Of a stretch of DNA of 64,000 nucleotides, positions 1-9,194 are shown piece by piece. Source of the stretch: Microbacterium maritypicum MF109. Lineage in GTDB: Bacteria; Actinomycetota; Actinomycetes; Actinomycetales; Microbacteriaceae. The translations under genes were made by a program, and so were the position numbers. The notes below the pieces were generated by a model. The model ran no database searches, had not been told where the DNA came from, and worked only from the letters and a program-made list of their open reading frames with translations. The stretch spans positions 19,683 to 83,682 of the forward strand of contig NZ_ATAO01000184.1 of NCBI RefSeq assembly GCF_000455825.1, given 5' to 3'. Positions within the stretch are counted from its first letter, which is position 1, and each line of letters opens with the position of its first letter.

Positions 1-1055
1 TGCTCGCGTGTCAGGTGATTGTGCACGGGGAGTGAGACGACCTGGGCCGCGAGCATCTCCGCGACCGGCGTCGGCTCGATCACCACATCGGGGCGGTTGC
101 GGTATGCGTCGTAGTCGAACACGAGTCTCGGGTAGTACACGCCCGCGCCGATTCCCGCGTCGTTCATTCGCTCGACGAACTCGTCTCGCGTCACCGCAGC
201 GTCGGGAGTGACACGAATCGTGTACTGGTGCCACACGTGTCGGCGACCGGGAAGCTCTCCAGGGGTGATGACCCCCTTGACGTCGGCGAGACCGGCGCTG
301 AGGTACGCGGCATTGTCGCTGCGCGTCTCGACGATGCCGTCGTAGCGATCGAGCTGCGGCAGCACCAGAGCCGCCTGGAGGTCGGTCAGACGATAGTTCT
401 GGCCGAGCATGGCGTAGTCGTAGCGGGCGCGCATCCCCTGGTTGCGGAGGATGCGCAGGCGGTCGGCGAGTTCGTCATCGTTCGTGGTGACCATCCCGCC
501 TTCGCCGGTGGTCAGGTTCTTCGTCGCGTAGAAGGAGAACGAGCCGATGTCGTAGCTGCCGGCCGCCTGGTCGCCGAGCTTGCTTCCGTGGGCCTGTGCT
601 GCGTCCTCGAGGATTCGGAGGCCGCGGTCTCTCGCGATGCCGGAGATGGCTTCCATCTCGGCGATCTGGCCGAAGATGTGGACGGGCATGATCACCTTGG
701 TGCGGTCGCTCAGGCGCGACTCGATCGAGGCAGCCGTGATGTTGAAGTCTTCCTCGGAGATGTCCGCGAAGCGTGCGGTCGCGCCGGCCTCAAGGATCGC
801 GTTCAGTGTCGCCGCGAAGGTGAAGGGGCTCGTGATGACCTCGTCGCCGGGCTCGAGGTCGAGGCACTGCAGGGATGCGATGAGCGAAGTAGTGCCGTTG
901 TTCACCGCGATCGCGTGTCGAACGCCCGTGAGTTCGGCGAAGCGCTTCTCGAACTCCGCGACGAGCGGACCCTGGGCGACTCGACCGGAGCGGAGGACCT
1001 CGAGCACGAGACGCTCTTCCTCGGCTCCGAACTCGACGACGGTGATTGGTATCAT
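1..1055 (-). CDS. DegT/DnrJ/EryC1/StrS-family sugar aminotransferase (partial, 3' end outside window)
   Basis: A reading frame on the minus strand begins with ATG at 1055 and stays open to the window edge, so about 351 residues are visible and the C-terminus is missing. It matches PLP-dependent aminotransferases that aminate keto-sugar nucleotides. Motifs seen are NNGTTSL near residues 52-58, EDAAQAHG at 150-157 and SFSFYATKNLTTGEGG, where Lys179 should bind PLP. An in-frame stop lies four codons upstream, which fixes the start. It is divergent from the flippase-like gene. Family members feed amino sugars into O-antigen-like glycans; a GnnB- or WbpE-like 3-aminotransferase is one option because of the adjacent LpxA-like gene, but the sugar cannot be read from sequence. 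Confidence 0.9.
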   Translation of the reverse strand, partial: MIPITVVEFGAEEERLVLEVLRSGRVAQGPLVAEFEKRFAELTGVRHAIAVNNGTTSLIASLQCLDLEPGDEVITSPFTFAATLNAILEAGATARFADISEEDFNITAASIESRLSDRTKVIMPVHIFGQIAEMEAISGIARDRGLRILEDAAQAHGSKLGDQAAGSYDIGSFSFYATKNLTTGEGGMVTTNDDELADRLRILRNQGMRARYDYAMLGQNYRLTDLQAALVLPQLDRYDGIVETRSDNAAYLSAGLADVKGVITPGELPGRRHVWHQYTIRVTPDAAVTRDEFVERMNDAGIGAGVYYPRLVFDYDAYRNRPDVVIEPTPVAEMLAAQVVSLPVHNHLTRE

Positions 1056-1090
1056 GAGACCTACTCATCTGGATGAACGTGAACCAGACC

Positions 1091-1100
1091 AGCATAACGT
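1091..1100. promoter_or_regulatory. Overlapping divergent -10 elements between aminotransferase and flippase-like gene
   Basis: The 10 bases read as TATGCT on the minus strand (1096-1091) and TAACGT on the plus strand (1095-1100), both fitting TANNNT. Predicted start sites leave short leaders to ATG 1055 (minus) and ATG 1140 (plus). No convincing -35 is seen, so this is a weak call. Confidence 0.35.
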
Positions 1101-1139
1101 CGAGTGACCGTGCCCCCAGTTCACACGGCGGAAGCCCAT

Positions 1140-2237
1140 ATGTCCGGCGTCACCGCCTTGCTTGCAAAGAAAGAGGGAATCCTCATCGCTGAATCCCGCA
1201 GCGCCCGCTCCTGGGTGCTTCTGATCCTGCGCTATGTGCTGCTGGCACTGGTCCTCGGGTTTGCTGCGTACTATCTCATCTCGCAGTGGGACGAGGTCTC
1301 GGCCGCCATCAAGCTGATCGCCTGGCAGTCTGCTGTTCTGTCGTTCCTGCTCGTGCTCGCAGGCCTCGCGCTCGGCACGATCAGTTGGATCGCCATCCTG
1401 AACGGTCTCGGTGAGGACAGGGTGCCATTTCTTCGAGCGGCCCAGATCCTCCTGGTCGGACAACTCGGGAAGTACGTGCCGGGATCGGTGTGGTCGTACG
1501 TCATGCAGATGGAACTCGGGCGCCAGTACAACGTCTCGAGGCCGCGCGTGCTCATCACCGCTCTCTACTCTGCGGGCGTCGGCGTGGTGGCCTCCCTCAT
1601 CCTCGGCGCGCTGGCCGTTCCGCTGCTCTCCCAGGAGCAGCCCGAGTTGCTGTGGTTGTTCGCACTGCTTCCGGTCGGGCTGATCTGCCTGCATCCCGCA
1701 GTGATGACCTGGTTAGCTTCCCTCGTTCTGAAACTGTTCCGGCGACCGCCGCTCGATCATCGGGTCAAGGTGTCGACGGTGCTCATCGCCCTCAGCACCT
1801 CCATCGGGTCGTACATCTGCTACGGCTTGCATCTGACATTGCTGGTCAACTCCCTGGCGGATCCCGACCCGCAGACCGTGGTGTTGTTGACGGGTGCGAT
1901 GGCGATCGGGTTCTCGCTCAGCCTGTTCGCCTTCATCCTTCCGTCGGGGATCGGGGTGCGCGAGGCCGTGCTCGTCGCAGCGATGGCGACGATCGTCACC
2001 GTCCCGCAGGCGGCCGCCGTGAGCGCCGTGTCGCGGATGATGTTCACCGTCGGCGACGTGGCAGCGGCCGGGGTCGCGGTGCTCTTCGTCATCATCATGC
2101 GCCGTCGACTACGTGACGAAGGGTCGATCAGCACCCTCGACCTGAGCGGGGAGCACGAAGCTCCCTCACATGAGCACCCTGCAGCGCCTGTGCGCGGCGA
2201 GGATGACGCAGCCGTGAAGAAGGATTCCTCCTCGTGA
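1140..2237 (+). CDS. Lysylphosphatidylglycerol synthase TM-region / AglD-like flippase-like membrane protein
   Basis: About 365 residues with roughly eight hydrophobic segments and a basic C-terminal tail. Spacing of segments and the motif GQLGKYVPGSVW resemble the membrane domain of MprF/AglD (UPF0104), often found in glycan clusters and proposed to flip or handle lipid-linked substrates. ATG 1140 was chosen because GGCGGAAG sits 5 nt upstream; an in-frame GTG at 1104 would add 12 residues but has no ribosome site. The stop overlaps the next start as GTGA, indicating translational coupling to the LpxA-like gene. No catalytic aminoacyl-transfer domain is present, so lysyl-lipid synthesis is not expected. 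The transported molecule is unknown. Confidence 0.8.
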   Translation: MSGVTALLAKKEGILIAESRSARSWVLLILRYVLLALVLGFAAYYLISQWDEVSAAIKLIAWQSAVLSFLLVLAGLALGTISWIAILNGLGEDRVPFLRAAQILLVGQLGKYVPGSVWSYVMQMELGRQYNVSRPRVLITALYSAGVGVVASLILGALAVPLLSQEQPELLWLFALLPVGLICLHPAVMTWLASLVLKLFRRPPLDHRVKVSTVLIALSTSIGSYICYGLHLTLLVNSLADPDPQTVVLLTGAMAIGFSLSLFAFILPSGIGVREAVLVAAMATIVTVPQAAAVSAVSRMMFTVGDVAAAGVAVLFVIIMRRRLRDEGSISTLDLSGEHEAPSHEHPAAPVRGEDDAAVKKDSSS

Positions 2238-2884
2238 ACACGATCCATCCGAGCGCACATGTTTCCCGCGGGGTCGAACTCGGCAGCGGAAACGTCGTCG
2301 GGCCCGGGGTCGTCATCCATCCCGGGGTGCGCCTCGGCGACGACAACTGGATCGGTGCGGGTGTCGTCCTCGGCGCACCGCCGGAGGTCAGATCGTTCGC
2401 CCATCCTCGCGACGAGGAGGATTCGTATGGAGCTGGCCTTCTGATCGGGTCGCAGAACGTCATCCGCGAGGCGGCGCAGGTCCATCAGGGTTCCCAGCGA
2501 CCGACCGAGATCGGCGACGGCGCCTTCATCATGAACCAGGTGTACGTCGCGCATGACGGCAACATCGGGAACGGCGTGACGCTCGCGTCCAGCGTGTTGC
2601 TCGCAGGTCACGTCACGGTCGGCGAGCGGGCGAACCTCGGTCTGGGCGTGGCGGTTCATCAGTTCCGCACCGTGGGCGTGGGAGCGATGGTGGGAATGGG
2701 TTCGGTCGTGACCGCCGATGTTCCCGCCTTCGCCAAGGTCTACGGCGTGCCCGCGCGGGTCGTGGGTGCGAACGTGGTCGGCATGCAACGTTCCGGCATC
2801 GCGAACGCTGATGCCGAGGATCTCGATCGCCGCTATCGGGACGGCACAGCATTCGACGATGTCCTGTCCCGGCTGCTCGGCTGA
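2234..2884 (+). CDS. LpxA-like acyl-[ACP]--UDP-sugar acyltransferase (left-handed beta-helix)
   Basis: 216 residues made mainly of hexapeptide repeats, close in layout to UDP-GlcNAc acyltransferase LpxA although shorter than the usual about 260. Three of the histidines that line the E. coli LpxA active site are in register: His107 in VYVAHD (E. coli His125, the catalytic base), His126 in LLAGHV (His144) and His142 in AVHQF (His160). The position matching His122 is not His. The C-terminal helical part is reduced. GTG start overlaps the flippase-like gene. LpxA normally moves a hydroxyacyl chain from ACP to a UDP-amino sugar; lipid A is not expected in this organism, so an acylated envelope sugar is inferred. 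A plain acetyl- or hydroxybutyryl-transferase is the alternative. Confidence 0.85.
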   Translation: MNTIHPSAHVSRGVELGSGNVVGPGVVIHPGVRLGDDNWIGAGVVLGAPPEVRSFAHPRDEEDSYGAGLLIGSQNVIREAAQVHQGSQRPTEIGDGAFIMNQVYVAHDGNIGNGVTLASSVLLAGHVTVGERANLGLGVAVHQFRTVGVGAMVGMGSVVTADVPAFAKVYGVPARVVGANVVGMQRSGIANADAEDLDRRYRDGTAFDDVLSRLLG

Positions 2885-2903
2885 CGCGGCGCTCGCTGTC
2901 TGA

Positions 2904-4082
<1,179 letters not shown>

Positions 4083-4092
4083 ACTCGACATC

Positions 4093-4911
4093 GTGAGTCA
4101 CGCTGCTGTCGGGGCGCCCGGGACGCCCCGGCGATATCTGCATTCGTTGTGGCTGCTGTCGTCCCGTGACCTGAAGGTCCGCTACTCGACCAGCCTCCTC
4201 GGGTATCTGTGGTCGGTGCTGGATCCGCTCGTGATGAGTGCGATCTACTGGTTCGTGTTCACACAGGTGTTCAACCGCGACGTCGGCGAAGAGCCCTACA
4301 TCATCTTCCTGATCAGCGCGCTGCTCCCGTGGGTGTGGTTCAACGCTTCGGTGTCCGACTTCACCCGTGCGTTCAAGAAGGACGCCCGGCTGGTGCGCTC
4401 CACCGCCATCCCGCGCTCGATCTGGGTGAATCGGATCGTGCTCAGCAAGGGCATCGAGTACTTGTTCTCGCTGCCGGTACTGGTGCTCTTCATCGTCGTG
4501 AACCTGTTCGTCGAGCTGGATCCGGGGCGAACCGTGCACGTCGGCTGGGGCATCCTGTGGATGCCGGTGGCGATGATTCTGCAGACCGTTCTCCTCGTCG
4601 GGTTGGGCCTGCTCATTGCCCCGCTCTGCGTGCTCTTCGTCGACCTCGAACGCACGACGGCACTGGTTCTGCGCGCGATGTTCTATGCGACACCGATCAT
4701 CTACAACGTCACCGATCTTCCCGGCATCTTCCAGACGCTCGGGGCATTCAACCCTCTTGCGGGAATCATGATGCTCTATCGCATGCCTTTCTTCCCTGAT
4801 CAATGGAACCCGTTCACCCTGACCATCAGCGTCGTCATGAGTCTGTTGATCCTCGGACTGGGCATCTGGACATTCCGGAGCCTGGAACGACCCGTCCTGA
4901 AGGAGCTGTGA
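4093..4911 (+). CDS. Polysaccharide ABC exporter, permease subunit (Wzm-like, ABC-2 family)
   Basis: 272 residues with about six transmembrane segments and the amphipathic N-terminal DLKVRYSTSLLGYLWSV pattern of O-antigen/teichoic-acid ABC-2 permeases. It should form the membrane channel that moves a lipid-linked glycan out of the cytoplasm with the ATPase encoded next. GTG 4093 was chosen since longer upstream extensions run backwards into glf in another frame and give a non-hydrophobic, low-complexity N-terminus. The stop overlaps the next ATG (TGATG), which predicts coupled translation. Adjacency of glf with this exporter parallels the mycobacterial Rv3781-Rv3783 galactan region. Confidence 0.93.
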   Translation: MSHAAVGAPGTPRRYLHSLWLLSSRDLKVRYSTSLLGYLWSVLDPLVMSAIYWFVFTQVFNRDVGEEPYIIFLISALLPWVWFNASVSDFTRAFKKDARLVRSTAIPRSIWVNRIVLSKGIEYLFSLPVLVLFIVVNLFVELDPGRTVHVGWGILWMPVAMILQTVLLVGLGLLIAPLCVLFVDLERTTALVLRAMFYATPIIYNVTDLPGIFQTLGAFNPLAGIMMLYRMPFFPDQWNPFTLTISVVMSLLILGLGIWTFRSLERPVLKEL

Positions 4912-5645
4912 TGGGCGCGGCCATCGAAGTGCGGGGGCTCGGCGTCCACTTCCGTCGCAACAGGCGCGGCAGCCGCAGCTTCAAGGATCTCTTCGCCGGT
5001 GCTTCTCGGCGTTCGCGCCCGGGTGAGTTCTGGGCACTCCGCGACGTGACGTTCTCGGTCGAACCGGGGGAGTCGATCGGTGTCGTCGGGCGCAACGGTC
5101 AGGGGAAGTCCACTCTCCTCCGTCTGGTCGCGAAGGTGCTTCTGCCGGACGAGGGCACGGTCGAGGTGAACGGCGGAGTGGCTCCGCTCATCGAGATCAC
5201 CGGGGGGTTCGTCGGAGATCTCACGGTTCGGGAGAACGTGCGTCTGACCTCGGGTCTGCACGGGATGTCACGCGAAGAGGTGAGTCGACGCTATGACGGC
5301 ATCATCGAGTTCGCCGAGCTCGCTGGATTCGAGGACACGCCTTACAAGCATCTCTCCAACGGGATGAAGGTCCGACTCGCCTTCGCCGTCGTCTCGCAGC
5401 TCGACGAGCCCATCCTGCTCGTCGACGAGGTGCTGGCGGTGGGCGACAAGGCTTTCCGTGAGAAGTGCTACACGCGCATAGACGAGTTGCTGGCAGACGG
5501 GCGCACGCTTTTCTTCGTGAGCCACAACGAGCGCGACCTTCGGAGGTTCTGCACTCGGGGACTCTACCTCGACAAGGGTGCGCTCGTCCTCGACGCCTCG
5601 ATCGGCGAAGTCCTCGACATGTACAACGCGGACCACTCGGGGTGA
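4911..5645 (+). CDS. Polysaccharide ABC exporter, ATP-binding subunit (short Wzt-like)
   Basis: 244 residues. Walker A is GRNGQGKST (60-68), the ABC signature is LSNGM (148-152), Walker B is ILLVDEV (168-174) and the switch His is His205. An insertion ahead of the nucleotide-binding fold (FKDLFAG) is typical of Wzt/TagH proteins. It powers export of the glycan through the upstream permease. It ends right after the nucleotide-binding domain and lacks the C-terminal carbohydrate-binding domain that some Wzt proteins use to read a terminal cap, so chain-length control probably does not rely on cap recognition here. AGGAG is 5 nt before the ATG. Confidence 0.93.
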   Translation: MGAAIEVRGLGVHFRRNRRGSRSFKDLFAGASRRSRPGEFWALRDVTFSVEPGESIGVVGRNGQGKSTLLRLVAKVLLPDEGTVEVNGGVAPLIEITGGFVGDLTVRENVRLTSGLHGMSREEVSRRYDGIIEFAELAGFEDTPYKHLSNGMKVRLAFAVVSQLDEPILLVDEVLAVGDKAFREKCYTRIDELLADGRTLFFVSHNERDLRRFCTRGLYLDKGALVLDASIGEVLDMYNADHSG

Positions 5646-5668
5646 GATGTCCCCAGCCGGAGTCTTGT

Positions 5669-5674
5669 TAGGCT
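5669..5674 (+). promoter_or_regulatory. -10-like element upstream of GT4 gene
   Basis: TAGGCT lies 51 nt before the GT4 start, suggesting that this gene has its own promoter despite following the ABC genes. No clear -35 is seen. Confidence 0.35.
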
Positions 5675-5725
5675 GGTCAGCTGTGCGCGGATTCCCGCGG
5701 TCGCACGTATCGAAATGGACTGGGC

Positions 5726-6970
5726 ATGAGAATTGCAGTCGTAAACAACTTCTTCCCGCCTCGCCCTGGTGGCTCGGCGCATCTCGCTCAGCACCTTGCG
5801 AAGAAGTATGCAGCAGCCGGGCACGAGGTCCTCGTGCTCACCGCGACATACGGCGAGGCGCCGCGGGAAGAGACGAAGGACGGGATAAGGATCGTGCGGA
5901 TTCCCGCCTGGACCCTGCCCAAGACGCGGTTCGCCGCGAACTTCGACATCGGGTTCGTCTCTTCCCCGAGCGCGAAGCGTCGTGTGTTCGAACTGCTCGA
6001 TGCGTTCGCGCCCGACGTCGTCCACCAGCACGGGCAGTTCTTCGACCTCACCTGGCTCAGTGGATGGTGGGCGAGAAAGCGACGTGTGCCCACCCTCCTG
6101 AGCATTCACACCCGGCTGGAAAGCCCGTTGAGCAAGTTCAACTCGTTCGTCTACGGGGCCGCCGACCGGATGCTCGTCGCTCCTCTCATGCGGGTCCATC
6201 GGCCGAAGCTCGTGGTGATGGACATCCTGATGGATCGCTACATCGACAAGCGGTACGCGCGCTGTATCAGTGGAAAGGTGAACATTCCGGTGGGTATCGA
6301 TCCCGCCGTCATGCGAGGCGGGGATGCCTCCGTCGCGATCGCGAAGCTGGGGCAGCCGGGCAAACGCATCATCGTCTCGATCGGACACGTGATTCCGCAA
6401 CGGAGCCGCATCGCGCTCGTTCGCGCTCTGCCGCAGATCCTCGTCGAGCACCCCGACACCCTGGTCGTGGTCGTCGGCGGGGTCTACCACGATGAGTTCC
6501 TGAAGATCGCGGCTGAGCTCGATGTCGAGCACGCCGTCGTCGCGCTGGGCGCTCTGCCTCAGGCAGAGGTGCCCGACTATCTCGCTGCGGCGGAGATCGA
6601 AGTCCACGAACTCGAAGGTGGTGGGTTCGGGACAGCGAGCCTCGAAGCGCTCGCATCCGGTATCCCCGTGATCGCGGCGATCGAGCCGGACAACTTCCTC
6701 GATCTCGTCGTGGAGAGCGGGCGAGAACTGTTCATCGTTCCGCCCGTGAGTTCGAAGGATCCCGGAGCCGATCCCGTGGCGCTGGCCGCTCTGATCAATC
6801 AGATTCTCGACAACCCCGAAGCGACGCGCGAGGCCGTGTCGATGAATGCTCAGGCGTTCATCGACCAGAACTTCACCATCGATGCCGTCGCCGGGCGCCA
6901 CCTCGAGGTCTTGAAGGAGCTCGCGGAGGAACCGATTCAGACGGGTTCACGCTCGAACCGCGCCGGGTAG
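5726..6970 (+). CDS. Glycosyltransferase family 4 (GT-B fold)
   Basis: 414 residues with the two Rossmann-like halves of GT4 enzymes. The N-terminal NNFFPPRPGGSAHLAQ is the usual acceptor-side loop, KVNIPVGIDP marks the domain hinge, and a C-terminal ELEGGGFGTASLEALASG is a variant of the donor-binding E-x7-E region with two extra residues between the glutamates. It should retain anomeric configuration and add a hexose from a nucleotide sugar to the growing glycan on the cytosolic face. It lies 80 bp after the exporter ATPase and converges on the LpxD-like gene. Donor and acceptor cannot be named. Confidence 0.88.
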   Translation: MRIAVVNNFFPPRPGGSAHLAQHLAKKYAAAGHEVLVLTATYGEAPREETKDGIRIVRIPAWTLPKTRFAANFDIGFVSSPSAKRRVFELLDAFAPDVVHQHGQFFDLTWLSGWWARKRRVPTLLSIHTRLESPLSKFNSFVYGAADRMLVAPLMRVHRPKLVVMDILMDRYIDKRYARCISGKVNIPVGIDPAVMRGGDASVAIAKLGQPGKRIIVSIGHVIPQRSRIALVRALPQILVEHPDTLVVVVGGVYHDEFLKIAAELDVEHAVVALGALPQAEVPDYLAAAEIEVHELEGGGFGTASLEALASGIPVIAAIEPDNFLDLVVESGRELFIVPPVSSKDPGADPVALAALINQILDNPEATREAVSMNAQAFIDQNFTIDAVAGRHLEVLKELAEEPIQTGSRSNRAG

Positions 6971-6988
6971 GCCGGACAGCCGGCGTGA

Positions 6989-7018
6989 ACGTGGTTGCCG
7001 TGCCGACAGCAACCACGT
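6989..7018. terminator. Intergenic hairpin between convergent genes
   Basis: A 10-bp perfect inverted repeat (ACGTGGTTGC at 6989-6998 with its complement at 7009-7018) with a 10-nt loop lies between the convergent GT4 and LpxD-like genes. It lacks a strong T-run but is placed where a bidirectional terminator is expected. Confidence 0.6.
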
Positions 7019-7025
7019 CTGCCCG

Positions 7026-7898
7026 CTAAGAGCGGGCGACCACCCGCGCGGGGTTGCCGAGGACCTGGTCGCCGGCAGATACCTCGCGAAAGACCACGCT
7101 CCCGATTCCGATACGTGCACCCGCGCCGACCCGGACCCGGTCGATGAGCGTCGCGTTGGGGCCGACCCAGACGTCATCTCCGACTGCTGTGCTTCCTGCC
7201 AGGACCGCACCCGCGGCAACGAACACGCGTTCCCCGAGCTGGCTGCCGTGGGCGATCATCACGTTGCAATCGATGCGACAGTCTGCGCCGAGGCGAGTGT
7301 GGCGACGAGAGAAGCCACGTCCCACAACCGTGAGCGACCCGATCTCGGACCCTTCGCCGATGACCGTCTCCCCGTCGTGGACGACGCTCAACACGCCGCG
7401 GCTCGTTCGCTTGTGCTCGAATCCGCTGGTGCCGATCACTGCGCCCGCCCTGATCACGGCGTTGGCGCCGATCCGGGCCGACCGCAGAACGGTCGCGTTG
7501 GCCTCGATGATCACGTTCGCGCCGATCTCGACGCCGATGGGGTCGACGAACGCTGTCGGATGGATCGAGGCGCTGTCCGCGATGACACTGGGTTCCGTCT
7601 CGAGCGTCGAGGTCAGCGCGACCTGATTGTGCAGTGAGTAGAACGCCCACCGGGGATCGTCGGTGACGACGATCACCACGTCGTGAAGAACCGCCCGTGC
7701 ATCCGTCTCCAGCGGCGTCGCGACCAGGAGGACGCGGAGGGCAGGGTTGGCTGCGGCCTCCGGCAGGAAGCGGGCGTCGTCGATGAAGCTGAGAATCGAC
7801 CGACCGGGATCCGTGCCTGCCATATCCAGCCCGGCAACTTCGAATGGCTCTGCGGCTTCTATGTCGGTAGCGCGGCGGAGGTCGTCGTGAGTGATCAT
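7026..7898 (-). CDS. LpxD-like UDP-acyl-sugar N-acyltransferase
   Basis: 290 residues with two parts: an N-terminal domain (about 1-100) like the uridine-binding domain of LpxD, and a left-handed beta-helix of hexapeptide repeats (about 103-285). His217 in NVMIAHGSQLG aligns with the catalytic His of LpxD (QIAHN in E. coli), and GAVIGTSGFEHKR corresponds to the LpxD GAVIGADGF loop. LpxD uses acyl-ACP to N-acylate an amino sugar. An ACP gene lies immediately divergent. In a presumed monoderm this points to an acylated envelope sugar and not to lipid A. Simpler N-acetyltransferases of the same fold cannot be excluded. The ATG has a -10-like TAGAAT 7 nt upstream. Confidence 0.83.
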   Translation of the reverse strand: MITHDDLRRATDIEAAEPFEVAGLDMAGTDPGRSILSFIDDARFLPEAAANPALRVLLVATPLETDARAVLHDVVIVVTDDPRWAFYSLHNQVALTSTLETEPSVIADSASIHPTAFVDPIGVEIGANVIIEANATVLRSARIGANAVIRAGAVIGTSGFEHKRTSRGVLSVVHDGETVIGEGSEIGSLTVVGRGFSRRHTRLGADCRIDCNVMIAHGSQLGERVFVAAGAVLAGSTAVGDDVWVGPNATLIDRVRVGAGARIGIGSVVFREVSAGDQVLGNPARVVARS

Positions 7899-7905
7899 CT
7901 AAGTG

Positions 7906-7911
7906 ATTCTA
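7906..7911 (-). promoter_or_regulatory. Leaderless-type -10 element of LpxD-like gene
   Basis: TAGAAT on the minus strand ends 7 nt before the ATG at 7898, so transcription would begin at or next to the start codon. No Shine-Dalgarno is present. Confidence 0.55.
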
Positions 7912-7947
7912 TTCGGCCCTCGACGCCTCTCTGAGAGTCCCGAGGGA

Positions 7948-7953
7948 TATACT
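7948..7953 (+). promoter_or_regulatory. -10 element of the ACP-KAS III operon
   Basis: TATACT lies about 48 nt before the ACP start, giving a leader that holds the AGAGGAG ribosome site at 7984-7990. The -35 is not obvious. Confidence 0.45.
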
Positions 7954-8000
7954 TTGTGTCGTGCGTCGAGAAGTTCGATGCCTGAGAGGAGTCAGCCGTC

Positions 8001-8228
8001 GTGATGTCATCTGCGGAACTTAAGTCGCTCATCGATGAGGCGCTCGGCGGTGTGCAGCCCGACGGTGCTCCCAGCGATCGTCTCTGGGACTCCCTCGACC
8101 AGCTCGAGATCACCACGCACCTCCACGACCACCTCGGCGACGGCGTGAGCGACATCGACGCGCTCGCCTCGTTCAAGGATTTCGACGAGCTCGCGGGCAT
8201 CCTCAGGACAGAGGGCTTCATTGAGTAA
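8001..8228 (+). CDS. Acyl carrier protein
   Basis: 75 residues, acidic and predicted all-helical, with the phosphopantetheine attachment site in LWDSLDQLE (Ser31 of the D-S-L motif). This is a dedicated carrier, as it sits beside a KAS III-like synthase and away from the usual fab genes. GTG 8001 is followed directly by ATG 8004; AGAGGAG at 7984-7990 is compatible with either, slightly better with GTG. The 3' end overlaps the KAS III-like gene by 8 bp. It probably holds the acyl intermediate used by the LpxA-like or LpxD-like acyltransferases, which is an inference from position only. Confidence 0.85.
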   Translation: MMSSAELKSLIDEALGGVQPDGAPSDRLWDSLDQLEITTHLHDHLGDGVSDIDALASFKDFDELAGILRTEGFIE

Positions 8229-9183
8229 GCTCTGGGTCTACGGGCCTTCGACCGCGCTTGGTTCCGAGAGGATCGATGTCGCCGAGCTTCTCGAACAGTA
8301 CGGCCCGGTGCGCCCTGACTTCATGGACAAGACCGGGTTCCACACGTTGTACGCCACACCGGACGACGTCTCGGCCATGGATCTTGCCGTCGAGTCGATC
8401 GAGAAGATCGACGATGGTTGGTGGCGGGACGCGGTCGACGGACTCGTGCATGTCTCGTCGACGAGTGTCTTGACGGCCCCGGGCAACGCACATCTCCTTC
8501 AGGCGCGGCTCGATCTCAAGAAGGAGACGTTCGTCCTCGACATCAATGACGCGTGCACCGGATTCGTCCGCGCACTGGCCGTCGTCGACGCGATTATCGC
8601 CGCGGGGCTCGCGCGTACCGTGCTTCTTGTCGCCGCTGACACCTACACGAAGCTCTACGACCCGTCGGAGCTCAAAGTCTCGCCGTTGTTCTCGGACGGA
8701 GCAAGCGTGCTCATCGTGAGCGGCGCGCCTCTGTCCAACGTTCCGGACGGTGTCGTCGCACACGAGTGGGAGATCATCGCTTCGACCTTCCGATCCGAGG
8801 GAGGCCACGCAGCGGACCTCTGCATCACACCTGATGCGCTCCGCGAGTCGGGGCATCTCACGATGAATGGTGGAGCGGTCTACACGTTCGTGCTGCGCAA
8901 CATCGCCGAGGTCGTCCAGGACCTGACCGACCAGGCCGGTTCGCTCGATGATGTCTCGTGGTATGTGCATCAGGGATCGAGAACTGTGGTCACCGCCGTC
9001 GAGAAGGTCCTGAACGCAGAGCAAGGCAGTCTCTTCCGCTCCGCAGGCTACGGCAACGTGGTTCAGAGCTCCATCCCGTTCCAGCTTGCGGACGCTTCGG
9101 GTGATGAGTCGACGATCGGATTCCTCGGGTTCGGAGTTGGGCTGACCATTGCGGGTGCCGTCGTCAGGCAGCGCCGCATCTGA
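8221..9183 (+). CDS. KAS III-like 3-oxoacyl-ACP synthase (FabH-like)
   Basis: 320 residues of the thiolase fold. The KAS III triad is complete: Cys112 in NDACTGFV, His250 in WYVHQGS and Asn279 in GYGNVVQSSIP. FSDGAS (157-162) and the glycine-rich FLGFGVGLTIAG end are also family features. It is more divergent than housekeeping FabH, for example HQGS in place of HQAN. It would condense an acyl-CoA with malonyl-ACP, or transfer an acyl group, on the ACP encoded just upstream. The start is a rare TTG inside the ACP stop region, with GAGGG about 7 nt upstream, so the pair is probably translationally coupled. The product is unknown; an acyl group for sugar modification is inferred. Confidence 0.85.
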   Translation: MSKLWVYGPSTALGSERIDVAELLEQYGPVRPDFMDKTGFHTLYATPDDVSAMDLAVESIEKIDDGWWRDAVDGLVHVSSTSVLTAPGNAHLLQARLDLKKETFVLDINDACTGFVRALAVVDAIIAAGLARTVLLVAADTYTKLYDPSELKVSPLFSDGASVLIVSGAPLSNVPDGVVAHEWEIIASTFRSEGGHAADLCITPDALRESGHLTMNGGAVYTFVLRNIAEVVQDLTDQAGSLDDVSWYVHQGSRTVVTAVEKVLNAEQGSLFRSAGYGNVVQSSIPFQLADASGDESTIGFLGFGVGLTIAGAVVRQRRI

Positions 9184-9194
9184 GGTTCCTGCGC

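Noticed and set aside
228..1076. Plus-strand open frame at the left edge
   Set aside because: It is antisense to the DegT-type aminotransferase, whose PLP-binding motifs are intact on the minus strand.
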